From Pyrococcus sp. NA2 (GTDB taxonomy: Archaea > Methanobacteriota_B > Thermococci > Thermococcales > Thermococcaceae): 64,000 bases of DNA. Below are positions 51,371 through 59,045 of the stretch, piece by piece. The notes beneath the pieces were generated by a model, which worked only from the letters and a program-made list of their open reading frames with translations, was not told the DNA's origin and searched no databases. Location: assembly GCF_000211475.1 (NCBI RefSeq), contig NC_015474.1:1764122-1828121 (forward strand). The letters run 5' to 3'. Position 1 is the stretch's first letter, and every line of letters starts with the position of its first letter. The translations under genes were made by a program, and so were the position numbers.

Positions 51371-51592
51371 CTACAAAAACACCGCTGCTGAGCTCGGTGG
51401 AAAGAACAATGTAAGTAGGATGCCAGCAATTCCAAAACCTACTCCTACCAAATCTCCATGCGCTGCACTCCAGCAAGCTGAAGCGGCACTAAGGTAATAT
51501 GAAGCATTACTAACTTCAACTGTAATTGCTCCTCCTACCACCATTCCAATTGCCATCAACACCAACCCTATAACCAGGGCCTTCCTCCACAT
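51371..51592 (-). CDS. 73-residue MWRKALV-type hydrophobic peptide (MW1), possible secreted peptide precursor
   Basis: A short protein starting MWRKALVIGLVLMAIGMVVG, a basic-hydrophobic leader that ends with GGA, followed by a Ser/Ala/Gly-rich hydrophobic segment with a single CW (SAASACWSAAHGDLVG) and a C-terminal FFPPSSAAVFL. A textbook GGAGGTG with 6-base spacing precedes the ATG. It is the first gene of the array and has the only complete MW-type product. It could be a signal-peptide-bearing secreted peptide, a bacteriocin-like precursor or simply a two-helix membrane protein. Confidence 0.55.
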   Translation of the reverse strand: MWRKALVIGLVLMAIGMVVGGAITVEVSNASYYLSAASACWSAAHGDLVGVGFGIAGILLTLFFPPSSAAVFL

Positions 51593-51627
51593 TTGGAACA
51601 CCTCCAAGTTCTTCACATCACAGATAT

Positions 51628-51690
51628 CATGAGTACTACTTAAGGTTTTTTCTAAACTCATGTTTTTTTGTTTATCTTATTTTTGAATTG
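51628..51690. repeat. duplicated promoter region, copy 2 (matches 48011-48073)
   Basis: The sequence upstream of MW1 repeats that upstream of gene F. On the minus strand ACCTTAAGTAGT at about 51636-51647 could act as the TATA box, giving a start of transcription about 25 bases before the MW1 ATG. See the other copy for the conserved parts. Confidence 0.6.
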
Positions 51691-51755
51691 GCGACAATAG
51701 CCATAAAGTAATAATTTTAAGTAACTAAATTGCCATTCAAGAACTGGTGAGGTGT

Positions 51756-52727
51756 ATGAATGTCATGAACATCGCAATCAAAGATTTCGAAGTTAGCATT
51801 AGAACAAGAAAATTCCAAATAATAATGATTCTCTTCGCAATAATCTCCCTGGGAATGATTTACAGCTCAAAAAGACTTGGTATAAGTGCAAACTTATATA
51901 AAACGCCCTTCCAAATGCTCTTCCTCTCAAGCTTCTCCAATGCGTTCAACTACTCAATATCCCTATTGGGGATTCTCCTCGGGGCAACCGCAATAAGTGA
52001 GGAGATTGAGAAAGGAACCCTTAAGTTGATATCCTCAAAACCCGTGCATAGGGATGAGATACTTCTCGGCAAACTCCTGGGAGGTTTGTTAATACTCACA
52101 ATGGCTCTATCCCTGTTTTATATGATAACGATTTCTCTAGCTCTAATCCTGGGGGTTCCAGTAACTAGAGATGATTTAATGAAGTTCCTGGTAACCCTAC
52201 CTTTTAGCATCCTTTACGGCTTGGTCTTCCTAAGTGTAGGACTCCTCATCTCAACGTTCATTAGAAGGACAAAGAACGCAACTATAATGGCGATTTTTCT
52301 GTTCGTCTTCTTCAGCTTCATACTCCCAATGATCTCTGGAGTAATAGGATTAGCCATAGCTGGCCTTCCGCCGATTCCAGACATTCCAGAAGATGCCACC
52401 AATCTAACTGAAGAGCAACTTCAAGAGTTATTCTTAAGGGATCCAGAGTACCAGGAGTGGCTGGTGAAGTTAACGACAACAGTTGAAAGGATACTCTACA
52501 TCTCTCCAAATTACCACTATCAGGAAATAATAAGGATCTTATTTGGAGGGAAGCCTCAGATTAGTGAGATAGTTTCCGCCTTTGCGTATCAGCAGAGCGT
52601 CGTTGAAGATAGGCCAATCATGGAGAGCTTTGGGCTTATAAGAGGGAACATCATTTTACTGTTCCTCATGCTCGTCCTTCCCCTGGTGGTAACCTACATA
52701 AGATTTATGAAAGGGAATTTAGCCTAG
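51756..52727 (+). CDS. ABC-2 type transporter permease without a neighbouring ATPase
   Basis: A 323-residue membrane protein with about six helices and the ABC-2 permease pattern: NIAIKDFEVSIRTRKF at the N-terminus, a TAISEEIEKGTLKLISSKPV cytoplasmic element and GKLLGGLLI. It is clearly paralogous to the permease at 61752-62720, with nearly the same N-terminus (NIAVKELETSIRTKRF) and the same EIEKGT motif. That relative sits with its ATPase, whereas here the next gene is the convergent thi4. ATG 51756 matches the paralogue's start and follows GGTGAGG. It is divergent from the SpoIIM array, 163 bases away. Confidence 0.8.
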   Translation: MNVMNIAIKDFEVSIRTRKFQIIMILFAIISLGMIYSSKRLGISANLYKTPFQMLFLSSFSNAFNYSISLLGILLGATAISEEIEKGTLKLISSKPVHRDEILLGKLLGGLLILTMALSLFYMITISLALILGVPVTRDDLMKFLVTLPFSILYGLVFLSVGLLISTFIRRTKNATIMAIFLFVFFSFILPMISGVIGLAIAGLPPIPDIPEDATNLTEEQLQELFLRDPEYQEWLVKLTTTVERILYISPNYHYQEIIRILFGGKPQISEIVSAFAYQQSVVEDRPIMESFGLIRGNIILLFLMLVLPLVVTYIRFMKGNLA

Positions 52728-53476
52728 AGCTTCCTCAATATTTCCTGGGCAGCCTTCCTTCCACTTAGGAACATTCCTCCGAATATCGGCCCCATCCTGG
52801 GAGCTCCGCTCACCGCATTGGCCGCCATTCCGGTAACGTAGAGCCCAGGGAAGATTTCTCTGGTGTTCTCAACTGTTAGCTTTTCTCCCTGCTCAGCCCA
52901 CATCGCTCCCTCTCCTGGGATTTTCTCTATTAATCCTCTCTTAAAGAGCAACTGGGCTATTTGTGCACCATGACCCGTTGAATCTACAACGTACTTGGCC
53001 TCAACAGTTAGCGGATCCACGTGCAATCCCGTCATTAGAACTGGGGTCCAGTTTATCACTATTCCAGAGACTCTGTTGTCCTTCACGACGAGATCCTCTA
53101 CCTCTATCATGTTGAATATCTTAACTCCCGCCTTGACCGTTTTGCTCGCTATCGTAGTTGCAACCTCTATTGCATCGGCCACGTAGTATCCTTTCTCGAA
53201 CTCCTCGTATCTTATACCGAACTCGTCGAGTATCTCCCTAGCCTCCTCCTGGACAACGACCTTGTTAAATCCCATCCCACCTCCCCAGATTCCGCCACCT
53301 ATTGACAACTTCTTCTCGAATATCGCTACCTTTGCACCTCCCTTGGCGAGATAATATGCAGCGACCATTCCTGAAGGCCCAGCTCCAACTATGGCCACAT
53401 CTAGCTCAAGGCTATCAAGCAGGTCTCTATAGTAGCTCTCAATTATGGCCCTGCTTATGACGACCTCCCTGAGCAT
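52724..53476 (-). CDS. thi4: thiazole synthase Thi4 (archaeal, Cys-less type)
   Basis: A 250-residue flavin-type Rossmann protein that makes the thiazole moiety of thiamine from NAD and glycine. It has VAIVGAGPSGMVAAYYLAKGG at the dinucleotide site, GGGIWGGGMGFNKVVVQE and a glycine-rich C-terminus (GAPRMGPIFGGMFLSG). The donor cysteine of the yeast suicide enzyme is not present at the STGHG motif. This matches archaeal Thi4 proteins, which use free sulfide and iron catalytically. Older databases call such proteins ribulose-1,5-bisphosphate synthetase. ATG 53476 is preceded by GGTGATGGTG. The 3' end overlaps the ABC permease gene by 4 bases. Confidence 0.9.
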   Translation of the reverse strand: MLREVVISRAIIESYYRDLLDSLELDVAIVGAGPSGMVAAYYLAKGGAKVAIFEKKLSIGGGIWGGGMGFNKVVVQEEAREILDEFGIRYEEFEKGYYVADAIEVATTIASKTVKAGVKIFNMIEVEDLVVKDNRVSGIVINWTPVLMTGLHVDPLTVEAKYVVDSTGHGAQIAQLLFKRGLIEKIPGEGAMWAEQGEKLTVENTREIFPGLYVTGMAANAVSGAPRMGPIFGGMFLSGRKAAQEILRKL

Positions 53477-53507
53477 CACCATCACCATCGAAAACTCAGT
53501 TTTAGCA

Positions 53508-53966
53508 TTAAAAAACTTTGTTATAAGGAACCCTGGGAATGCCGAGCATCGAGAGAACGCTTGATATCTCCTCCGGTTTGTTGGTTGAGAATGACACGTT
53601 CATTCCGCTCCTCCTCTTAATCAGGACGCAACCTTTGGCCGGAACCGAGAAGTGCATTATCATCGATTTATACTGACAACTCATCCATCCCTCACTCACC
53701 GAATACCACTCGATCTCCTCGAGCCTTATCGTCTTCCTTATAAGCAAGCCGAGCCTCCCCCTTATCTTGATAGACTCATTATCTATGAGTATTCTAATAG
53801 CAGAAGCATCCAAGACTATCGTCAGAACTACTATCCCTTCAACAGTGAGTATCTTTAAAGCTGATGGCTGGTTCCTGAGGTACACCATGAGAATGAGAAT
53901 TGGCAGAATTACTATGGCTAATATCGCGTTCATGAGTTTACTTGTGACGGTTTCTTCATATAACAT
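53508..53966 (-). CDS. membrane protein with PH-like beta domain, unrecognised
   Basis: A 152-residue protein. Two hydrophobic segments at the N-terminus (LAIVILPILILMVYL and IVVLTIVLDASAI) are followed by a beta-rich domain resembling bacterial PH/YdbS-like domains (SIKIRGRLGLLIRKTIRLEE, CVLIKRRSG). It likely sits in the cell membrane with the domain facing the cytoplasm. No function is known. It lies 31 bases upstream of thi4 on the same strand and could be co-transcribed. Confidence 0.6.
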   Translation of the reverse strand: MLYEETVTSKLMNAILAIVILPILILMVYLRNQPSALKILTVEGIVVLTIVLDASAIRILIDNESIKIRGRLGLLIRKTIRLEEIEWYSVSEGWMSCQYKSMIMHFSVPAKGCVLIKRRSGMNVSFSTNKPEEISSVLSMLGIPRVPYNKVF

Positions 53967-54009
53967 GGAGCATTATTCTTTGTCAAGTTTAAAAAATTAA
54001 AGGAAGAAA

Positions 54010-56154
54010 TCAGCCAGAAACCTCAATGTTTATCTCCTTGAATTTTGTAACTCCATAGAGGAATGGACCGACCCAATCATCTGAGTCAAGGTAATCTGGG
54101 AACCAACCCATTATGTGCACATCATAGTCTCCATGCTCTATCTTTGAGAGATAAACTGGACGTTCGTAACCATTTATTGTCACTCTGAAGCCCAACTGGC
54201 TCCATACGTTTTGGATCAGGCTCATGACTTTCTCCCAAGGCGAAACATCTGCACTGTATATTAATGTTATCTGGTAATCAGATGGATTTATTCCAGCTTC
54301 TTGTAGCATTTGTCTGGCCTTTGCTATGTTGTACTCGTATTTGATTATTCCATATTCAGTGTAACCCGGCCACGGCTTCGGTATTGGACCCCAATTACGT
54401 TCAAGCAGATTGTTGTAGACTATTTTTGCTATCTGATCATATGGTATTGCGTAAGCTAACGCCTGCCTAACCTTAACATTATCAAAGGGCTTCCTTTGAG
54501 TATTGAAGATAATGAACGTCTGGAAAGGCCTCAATATCTCCTTCTCGACAACTATCTTGAATCCATTGAGCGTCTTACCCTCAACATCCTCTATTTTTTC
54601 TGGAGGAATTGCTGCCAAATCCGCAGTTCCAGTTAGCAAGAGTTGCGTTCTTGAGACGGGGTCATTATTTATTATTATGACAACCCTCTTGTGTCCTGGG
54701 TTGTTTGTTGCGTTCCAGTAGTGTGGGTTGTATTCTAGGACTATGTAGGAGTTCTCTTGGTAGTCCTTCACGTAGAATGGTCCTGTTCCAACTGGGTACT
54801 TGTGCATTAACTGGTGCGTCGCATCAGTAGAACCCTTCTGAACATAAGCCTTCCAAGCATCAGGATTCTTACCATAATCACTAGCCCTCAAAGCCTCCTC
54901 ATACTTATCACCAAGCAAATACTCCATAGGGACTATACTTAAGAACGGATCCACTAGGATATTTAATATTCCCGCATAAGGGTGTGGTAGTACTAGTTTG
55001 AATACTCCTGCTGTTTTTCCTTTGTATCCGAAGAAGTCTAGTAGTTCTTGTAGGGATTTGACTTCTTTAGTCTTCCCGTGGTATTCTGCAATGAGTGGGT
55101 GGCTCTTTAAGTATTCATCAAACTCCTCCTCTGTCAAGGCTTGTGAGGCTGACACATTCATGAAGGTCTTGACCATCCAGCTGACGGAGTGTCCTAATCT
55201 GGCAACGCGCCAGAAGCTGAAGAGGACGTCAACAGCATCAATCGGATAAGTCTTGTCATGCCATGGATCATAAGCCTTCACACCACCCCTAATCACAAAG
55301 TACCACTCAGTACCCTCCTTATTGTGAGCCCAAGCCACCGCCAAATCAGGAGAAACCTCCTTAGTCTCCCCCTTCCAATAAGTAACTAAAGTATCACCAA
55401 TTTGATGCCAAATGGCCCAGCTAAATTCTTCGTAACTCCATGCCGGATCAAAGCTCTCCGGCCATCCAATCGTTGCAATTACAAGTGTTTCTGGATCGTT
55501 CTTGTAGTCTCCAATTCCAGTGGGTACTACTGGGGCATTCTTATCCTCCCAGAGGAGGTCGTATCTCTCCGCGAGAGTTGGATGGAAGTACCTACCCTTA
55601 ACCCAACTCCAGTAAACACGAAGTTGCTTATTTTGGCCAAGTGGTACCTCTGGGACGTAGTAGTTTCCTAGGATGTAGAGGGCCTTGAATATCTCTGTTC
55701 TTATTTCTGGATTAGTCTCCCTCCTCGCAGCAATAACAAGAGCATCAACATTAGTATTCCTAAAGAAAGCAGGATTTATAATGCCAAACCCTTGTCCTTT
55801 TTCCATGAGTTCTTTTATTGAGGGAGTATTCTTTTCGTCGACGATGTATGTTATTCTTATGATTTTCTTGCCGCTTGGTATTTTAACTGTTGGTTCGGCG
55901 CCTTTTGGCCCAACAACGACTATTGCAGTGCCAGTATCAACGACTGTAACCTTACCCAACTCGAGAATAGCCTGGGTAACACCCTGGGGTTGAGGTTGAG
56001 TGGGGGTTGGCGACTGGGTTTGAGTTGGAGAACCAGTAGGAGACTGAGTTGGCGATGCCGTCTGAGTTGGTGTACCACCACCAATACAACCACTAGCCAC
56101 AACACCAAGCACCAAAACACCAACCAAAAGGATACTTACTAGTCCTTTACTCAT
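54010..56154 (-). CDS. lipoprotein solute-binding protein, peptide ABC transporter family 5
   Basis: A 714-residue solute-binding protein. The lipobox VVASGC places the lipidated cysteine at C23, followed by a Thr/Pro/Ser/Gln-rich linker (about 28-62). The binding domain has family-5 blocks such as ETLVIATIGWPESFDPAW, DAVDVLFSFWRVARLGHS, VKVRQALAYAIPYDQI and ARQMLQEAGINPSDYQI. It presumably captures oligopeptides or glycosides for an ABC importer, whose other genes are not here. GGGTGAG precedes the ATG and a TTTTATT element lies about 35 bases upstream. The anchor type differs from the binding protein at 14003-16420, which uses a C-terminal CGP anchor. Confidence 0.9.
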   Translation of the reverse strand: MSKGLVSILLVGVLVLGVVASGCIGGGTPTQTASPTQSPTGSPTQTQSPTPTQPQPQGVTQAILELGKVTVVDTGTAIVVVGPKGAEPTVKIPSGKKIIRITYIVDEKNTPSIKELMEKGQGFGIINPAFFRNTNVDALVIAARRETNPEIRTEIFKALYILGNYYVPEVPLGQNKQLRVYWSWVKGRYFHPTLAERYDLLWEDKNAPVVPTGIGDYKNDPETLVIATIGWPESFDPAWSYEEFSWAIWHQIGDTLVTYWKGETKEVSPDLAVAWAHNKEGTEWYFVIRGGVKAYDPWHDKTYPIDAVDVLFSFWRVARLGHSVSWMVKTFMNVSASQALTEEEFDEYLKSHPLIAEYHGKTKEVKSLQELLDFFGYKGKTAGVFKLVLPHPYAGILNILVDPFLSIVPMEYLLGDKYEEALRASDYGKNPDAWKAYVQKGSTDATHQLMHKYPVGTGPFYVKDYQENSYIVLEYNPHYWNATNNPGHKRVVIIINNDPVSRTQLLLTGTADLAAIPPEKIEDVEGKTLNGFKIVVEKEILRPFQTFIIFNTQRKPFDNVKVRQALAYAIPYDQIAKIVYNNLLERNWGPIPKPWPGYTEYGIIKYEYNIAKARQMLQEAGINPSDYQITLIYSADVSPWEKVMSLIQNVWSQLGFRVTINGYERPVYLSKIEHGDYDVHIMGWFPDYLDSDDWVGPFLYGVTKFKEINIEVSG

Positions 56155-56271
56155 GACTTACTCACCCAGGGAATATTAGTAACAATTAGAAAAATAAAAG
56201 TTTTTGATGTTAACTTTGTATAAAAGACAAAATATAGAGTTTCGATTTTGTGTTTAATATTTTGCTATTAT

Positions 56272-56288
56272 TGTAACATTTAGTTACA
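56272..56288. promoter_or_regulatory. 17-bp palindrome in the solute-binding protein upstream region
   Basis: TGTAACATTTAGTTACA has 6-base perfect arms around a 5-base centre. It lies about 118 bases upstream of the lipoprotein gene start and 90 bases after the end of the oxidoreductase gene, in a 221-base gap that is otherwise AT-rich and without a gene. It may be a transcription factor site; distance to the start is long for a direct role. Confidence 0.3.
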
Positions 56289-56375
56289 TATATTTAGCAA
56301 ATATTTGTGCCATTTTACCAAATTTCTAGCAACATTAATATAAATAGCAATAAAAATGGGGTCTATTTATCCATG

Positions 56376-58304
56376 TTAACTTGCGGTATCAGGAAAATTA
56401 CTTTTCACGACATTTACCCATGTTGAGTGAAAGGCCGAACCCTTTCCATATTTCTCCACTTTTTCATCCGTTGTTAGGAAGTTCACGTTCCAACCAAGAA
56501 GCTTGGGCCAAAAGGCCTTGTAAAGGACAACGACTCCTGGAGGAACGTCCTCAGTCAACTTAACCTTCGTGACAACTCTACCTCTATCGTTGAATACGAT
56601 CACCTCGTCTCCATCCCTTATTCTCCTTTCAGCAGCATCCTTGGGATTCATGTAAAGGTTTGGATCTATAATTCCGTGGGTGTTATGGTATTGACTAGTT
56701 ATGGTCATCCTATGGGTCGGGCTAAGTAACCTTAGAGGATAGCTCCCCTTGAACTTCCTGTATTCGGGGAAGGGACTTAGACCTCTCCCCACGGCCCTTT
56801 GAGAATAGAACTCTATCTTTCCACTCGGCGTTTTCCACTTTCTTTCTTTTTCAGGAATCTTTACGAATCCTTTCCTCTTCAACTCCTCAAAGCTTATCCC
56901 GTTCATCTCAAGGACCTTCTTTATCACATCTTCATCGCTCTCGTACAGGTAGTGATTCTTTATCCCCAAGGCCCTTGCAATCAATCTTGTTACTTCGCTA
57001 TTACTCTTTCCTGGGCCCTTGGCAACTGGCTCGTTGAGTAATACGTAGCGGTGGTAGTAGGAATCAACTATGTCCAGCCTTTCAAAGAACGTATTCGCGG
57101 GAAGAACGATATCTGAGTAAAGAGCTGTATCGGTGAGGAATATGTCGTGAGTAACAACGAAGACGTCACTTCTCTCCAATGCCTTCCTAAGCCTATTCTG
57201 GTTTGGATAACTCGCCAATGGGTTCGAGTTGTATATGTACAGGAACTTAATCCTTCCATCCTCTATAGCCTCACTTAGCTCCATTTGAGGAATCCTTGTC
57301 TCAGGTTTTGTTCTTAAGAACTTCGCCTCCGCATAGCTTTTGTCTATCGTCTTCATATCATATATGAAGCCAAATCTGTGGCCAACGAGGGCTGGAAGAA
57401 TTGCTATAGCCCTAACAGCCTCTCCTCCCGCTAAAGATCTTTGGAAGCCATATCCTATGTGAATTATCCCCCTTTTCTCCGCGAACTCCCTTGCGAATTC
57501 CTTAATTCTCTCAACTCCTACTCCCGTCTCCTTACTTATGTAATCAAGTGATAAATTAATTACATAATTCTTGAATTCTTCAAAACCATAAACGTTTTTC
57601 CTCACGAAATCTTTGTCGTAAAGTTCTTCCTCTATCATGACCTTAGCAACGCCAAGTGCAAAGAGGACGTCCGTATCTGGTTTCACTTGGAAGAATTTAT
57701 CACTCCTCTTTGCAGTTTCTGTTTTAACAACGTCAACGGTCCATATCTCCACTCCGCTCCTCTTAGCCAACATAAAGCCATGAATGTTCGTCCAGAATGC
57801 ATTGATCCCCCAATAGACTATCAATTTATGTCTAGGAATATCCTCTGGATCGATTCCGATGGCAGTTCCGTAAATGTCCTTGAGAGCTTCCTGCCCTGCT
57901 CTATCACATATTGCTCCATCTATTAGGGAGGCATTTAAATAGTGAAACAACCTCCTCGGAAAATAGTAGTTGACAACCCCTCTATCTCCTGCGTAATTAT
58001 AAACCAGCACACTTTCGCTTCCATACTCTTTTATGGTCTCCGTTATCTTTTCAGCGATAATGGAAAGTGCCTTCTCCCACGATATTTCTCTAAAATCCTC
58101 TTTCCCTCTTTTTCCTTCCCTTATCAGTGGTGTCCTTAATCTATCACTTGAATGGAACCACTTTGGAAGCAAGGCTCCCTTGGGACAGAGAAAGCCTCTT
58201 GTTATGGGATGCTCTGGATTTCCCCTCACATAAAGCTTCCCATTTCTAACTTCACTTATTATCGAACAGGTATCATAGCAATCCCTCATGCATGCTGAAA
58301 ACAT
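56376..58304 (-). CDS. Mo/W-bis-pterin oxidoreductase (DMSO reductase superfamily)
   Basis: A 642-residue enzyme. N-terminal [4Fe-4S] cysteines are C5, C9, C13 (ACMRDCYDTC) and C40 (FLCPKG). The residue at the metal-ligand region is probably C133 in GAICDRAGQEAL, distinct from the RLCHE motif of the formate dehydrogenase-like protein at 40614-42599. Pterin-binding segments include YNSNPLASYPNQNRL and LSPTHRMTITSQYHNTHG. The substrate is unknown; relatives reduce or oxidise sulfur, arsenic or organic compounds. No Tat signal is seen, so it is probably cytosolic. GGAGGTGA precedes ATG 58304. Two small genes precede it closely. Confidence 0.8.
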   Translation of the reverse strand: MFSACMRDCYDTCSIISEVRNGKLYVRGNPEHPITRGFLCPKGALLPKWFHSSDRLRTPLIREGKRGKEDFREISWEKALSIIAEKITETIKEYGSESVLVYNYAGDRGVVNYYFPRRLFHYLNASLIDGAICDRAGQEALKDIYGTAIGIDPEDIPRHKLIVYWGINAFWTNIHGFMLAKRSGVEIWTVDVVKTETAKRSDKFFQVKPDTDVLFALGVAKVMIEEELYDKDFVRKNVYGFEEFKNYVINLSLDYISKETGVGVERIKEFAREFAEKRGIIHIGYGFQRSLAGGEAVRAIAILPALVGHRFGFIYDMKTIDKSYAEAKFLRTKPETRIPQMELSEAIEDGRIKFLYIYNSNPLASYPNQNRLRKALERSDVFVVTHDIFLTDTALYSDIVLPANTFFERLDIVDSYYHRYVLLNEPVAKGPGKSNSEVTRLIARALGIKNHYLYESDEDVIKKVLEMNGISFEELKRKGFVKIPEKERKWKTPSGKIEFYSQRAVGRGLSPFPEYRKFKGSYPLRLLSPTHRMTITSQYHNTHGIIDPNLYMNPKDAAERRIRDGDEVIVFNDRGRVVTKVKLTEDVPPGVVVLYKAFWPKLLGWNVNFLTTDEKVEKYGKGSAFHSTWVNVVKSNFPDTAS

Positions 58305-58308
58305 GATA

Positions 58309-58575
58309 TCACCTCCCAACCTTATACCTTACAACGTATCTCCCCCTTTCAAAATCCTCCTCGCTTTCCACGATTTCAACAGGTTTTATCTTCAATCCAA
58401 AGTCCATGGCCTCCCAGGAGATGTCCTCGAAGTAATCGTATAATCCACATGTCTTGCAGAAGCTACCTTCAAATTCTATTATAACCTCATCTTCTTTTAC
58501 CTCCAATATCTTTGCCTGAGCCTCACTTCCATGTAGCCTATTGAATTCTTTAATTACATAATTAAGTTTTTCCAT
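58309..58575 (-). CDS. small CxxC protein, possibly NifU-C/FSCA-like, next to the oxidoreductase
   Basis: An 88-residue protein with the layout of a NifU C-terminal or FSCA-like domain: a first helix, then VKEDEVIIEFEGSFCKTCGLY, with a CKTC motif, and a second beta segment (KIKPVEIVE). Such domains donate or carry iron-sulfur clusters. The gene is 4 bases upstream of the oxidoreductase, and its ATG lies 2 bases after the stop of the preceding gene, so the three form an operon. It may assist cluster or cofactor insertion; this is inference. Confidence 0.55.
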   Translation of the reverse strand: MEKLNYVIKEFNRLHGSEAQAKILEVKEDEVIIEFEGSFCKTCGLYDYFEDISWEAMDFGLKIKPVEIVESEEDFERGRYVVRYKVGR

Positions 58576-58577
58576 AA

Positions 58578-58856
58578 TCAATCCCCTCCTATGTACTCTA
58601 GGGTTTCCTCAATGAACTCGTCAAAGGCTTCTTCACTGACATTTTCAAGCTTAAAAGAGGTACTATTTCCTAGGTACCATCTTATCGCAACCTTTCCCTT
58701 GCTGGTTTCAGCTATTATTAACCCAAAGGGTAAATCTCCTGCCCAATGATGTCTATAAAAGTTTACCTTAAAACCGTGTTGAGTTAGCATTTTAAGTACG
58801 AAATTCAGGGCTTCTTCCGGTCCCCCCTCAACTTTTGCAAACCCTATAAGTGGCAT
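58578..58856 (-). CDS. small hypothetical protein, first gene of the oxidoreductase operon
   Basis: A 92-residue protein that I do not recognise. The pattern LIGFAKVEGGPEEALNFVLKM, then FKVNFYRHHWAGDLPFGLII, a KVAIRWYLG strand and an acidic C-terminal helix suggests an alpha/beta domain. No cysteine or membrane segment is seen. ATG 58856 is preceded by GGTGA; a GTG three codons earlier overlaps that site. It is divergent from the proline dehydrogenase alpha gene and is followed by the CxxC gene and the oxidoreductase. Confidence 0.6.
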   Translation of the reverse strand: MPLIGFAKVEGGPEEALNFVLKMLTQHGFKVNFYRHHWAGDLPFGLIIAETSKGKVAIRWYLGNSTSFKLENVSEEAFDEFIEETLEYIGGD

Positions 58857-59045
58857 ATTTTTCACCTTTGGTTGGATTTTTGTCTTATATTTATTTGATT
58901 CTCGAACCTTTATAGCTTTTTCTTAGCTTCTTTTTAGTTATGAGAACCTTTTGTTCTAAACGATTTTTGGTAAACCTAATGTTTTATAAGCTCGGAATGA
59001 CTAGTAGGTTTTTGACTATCCTTCAATGTATTGGAGGTGCTATTT

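Noticed and set aside
44401-51661. A CRISPR array in the repeat-rich accessory region
   Set aside because: The repeats are diverged gene copies and two insertion-like ends; there are no short regularly spaced repeats with unique spacers and no cas genes.
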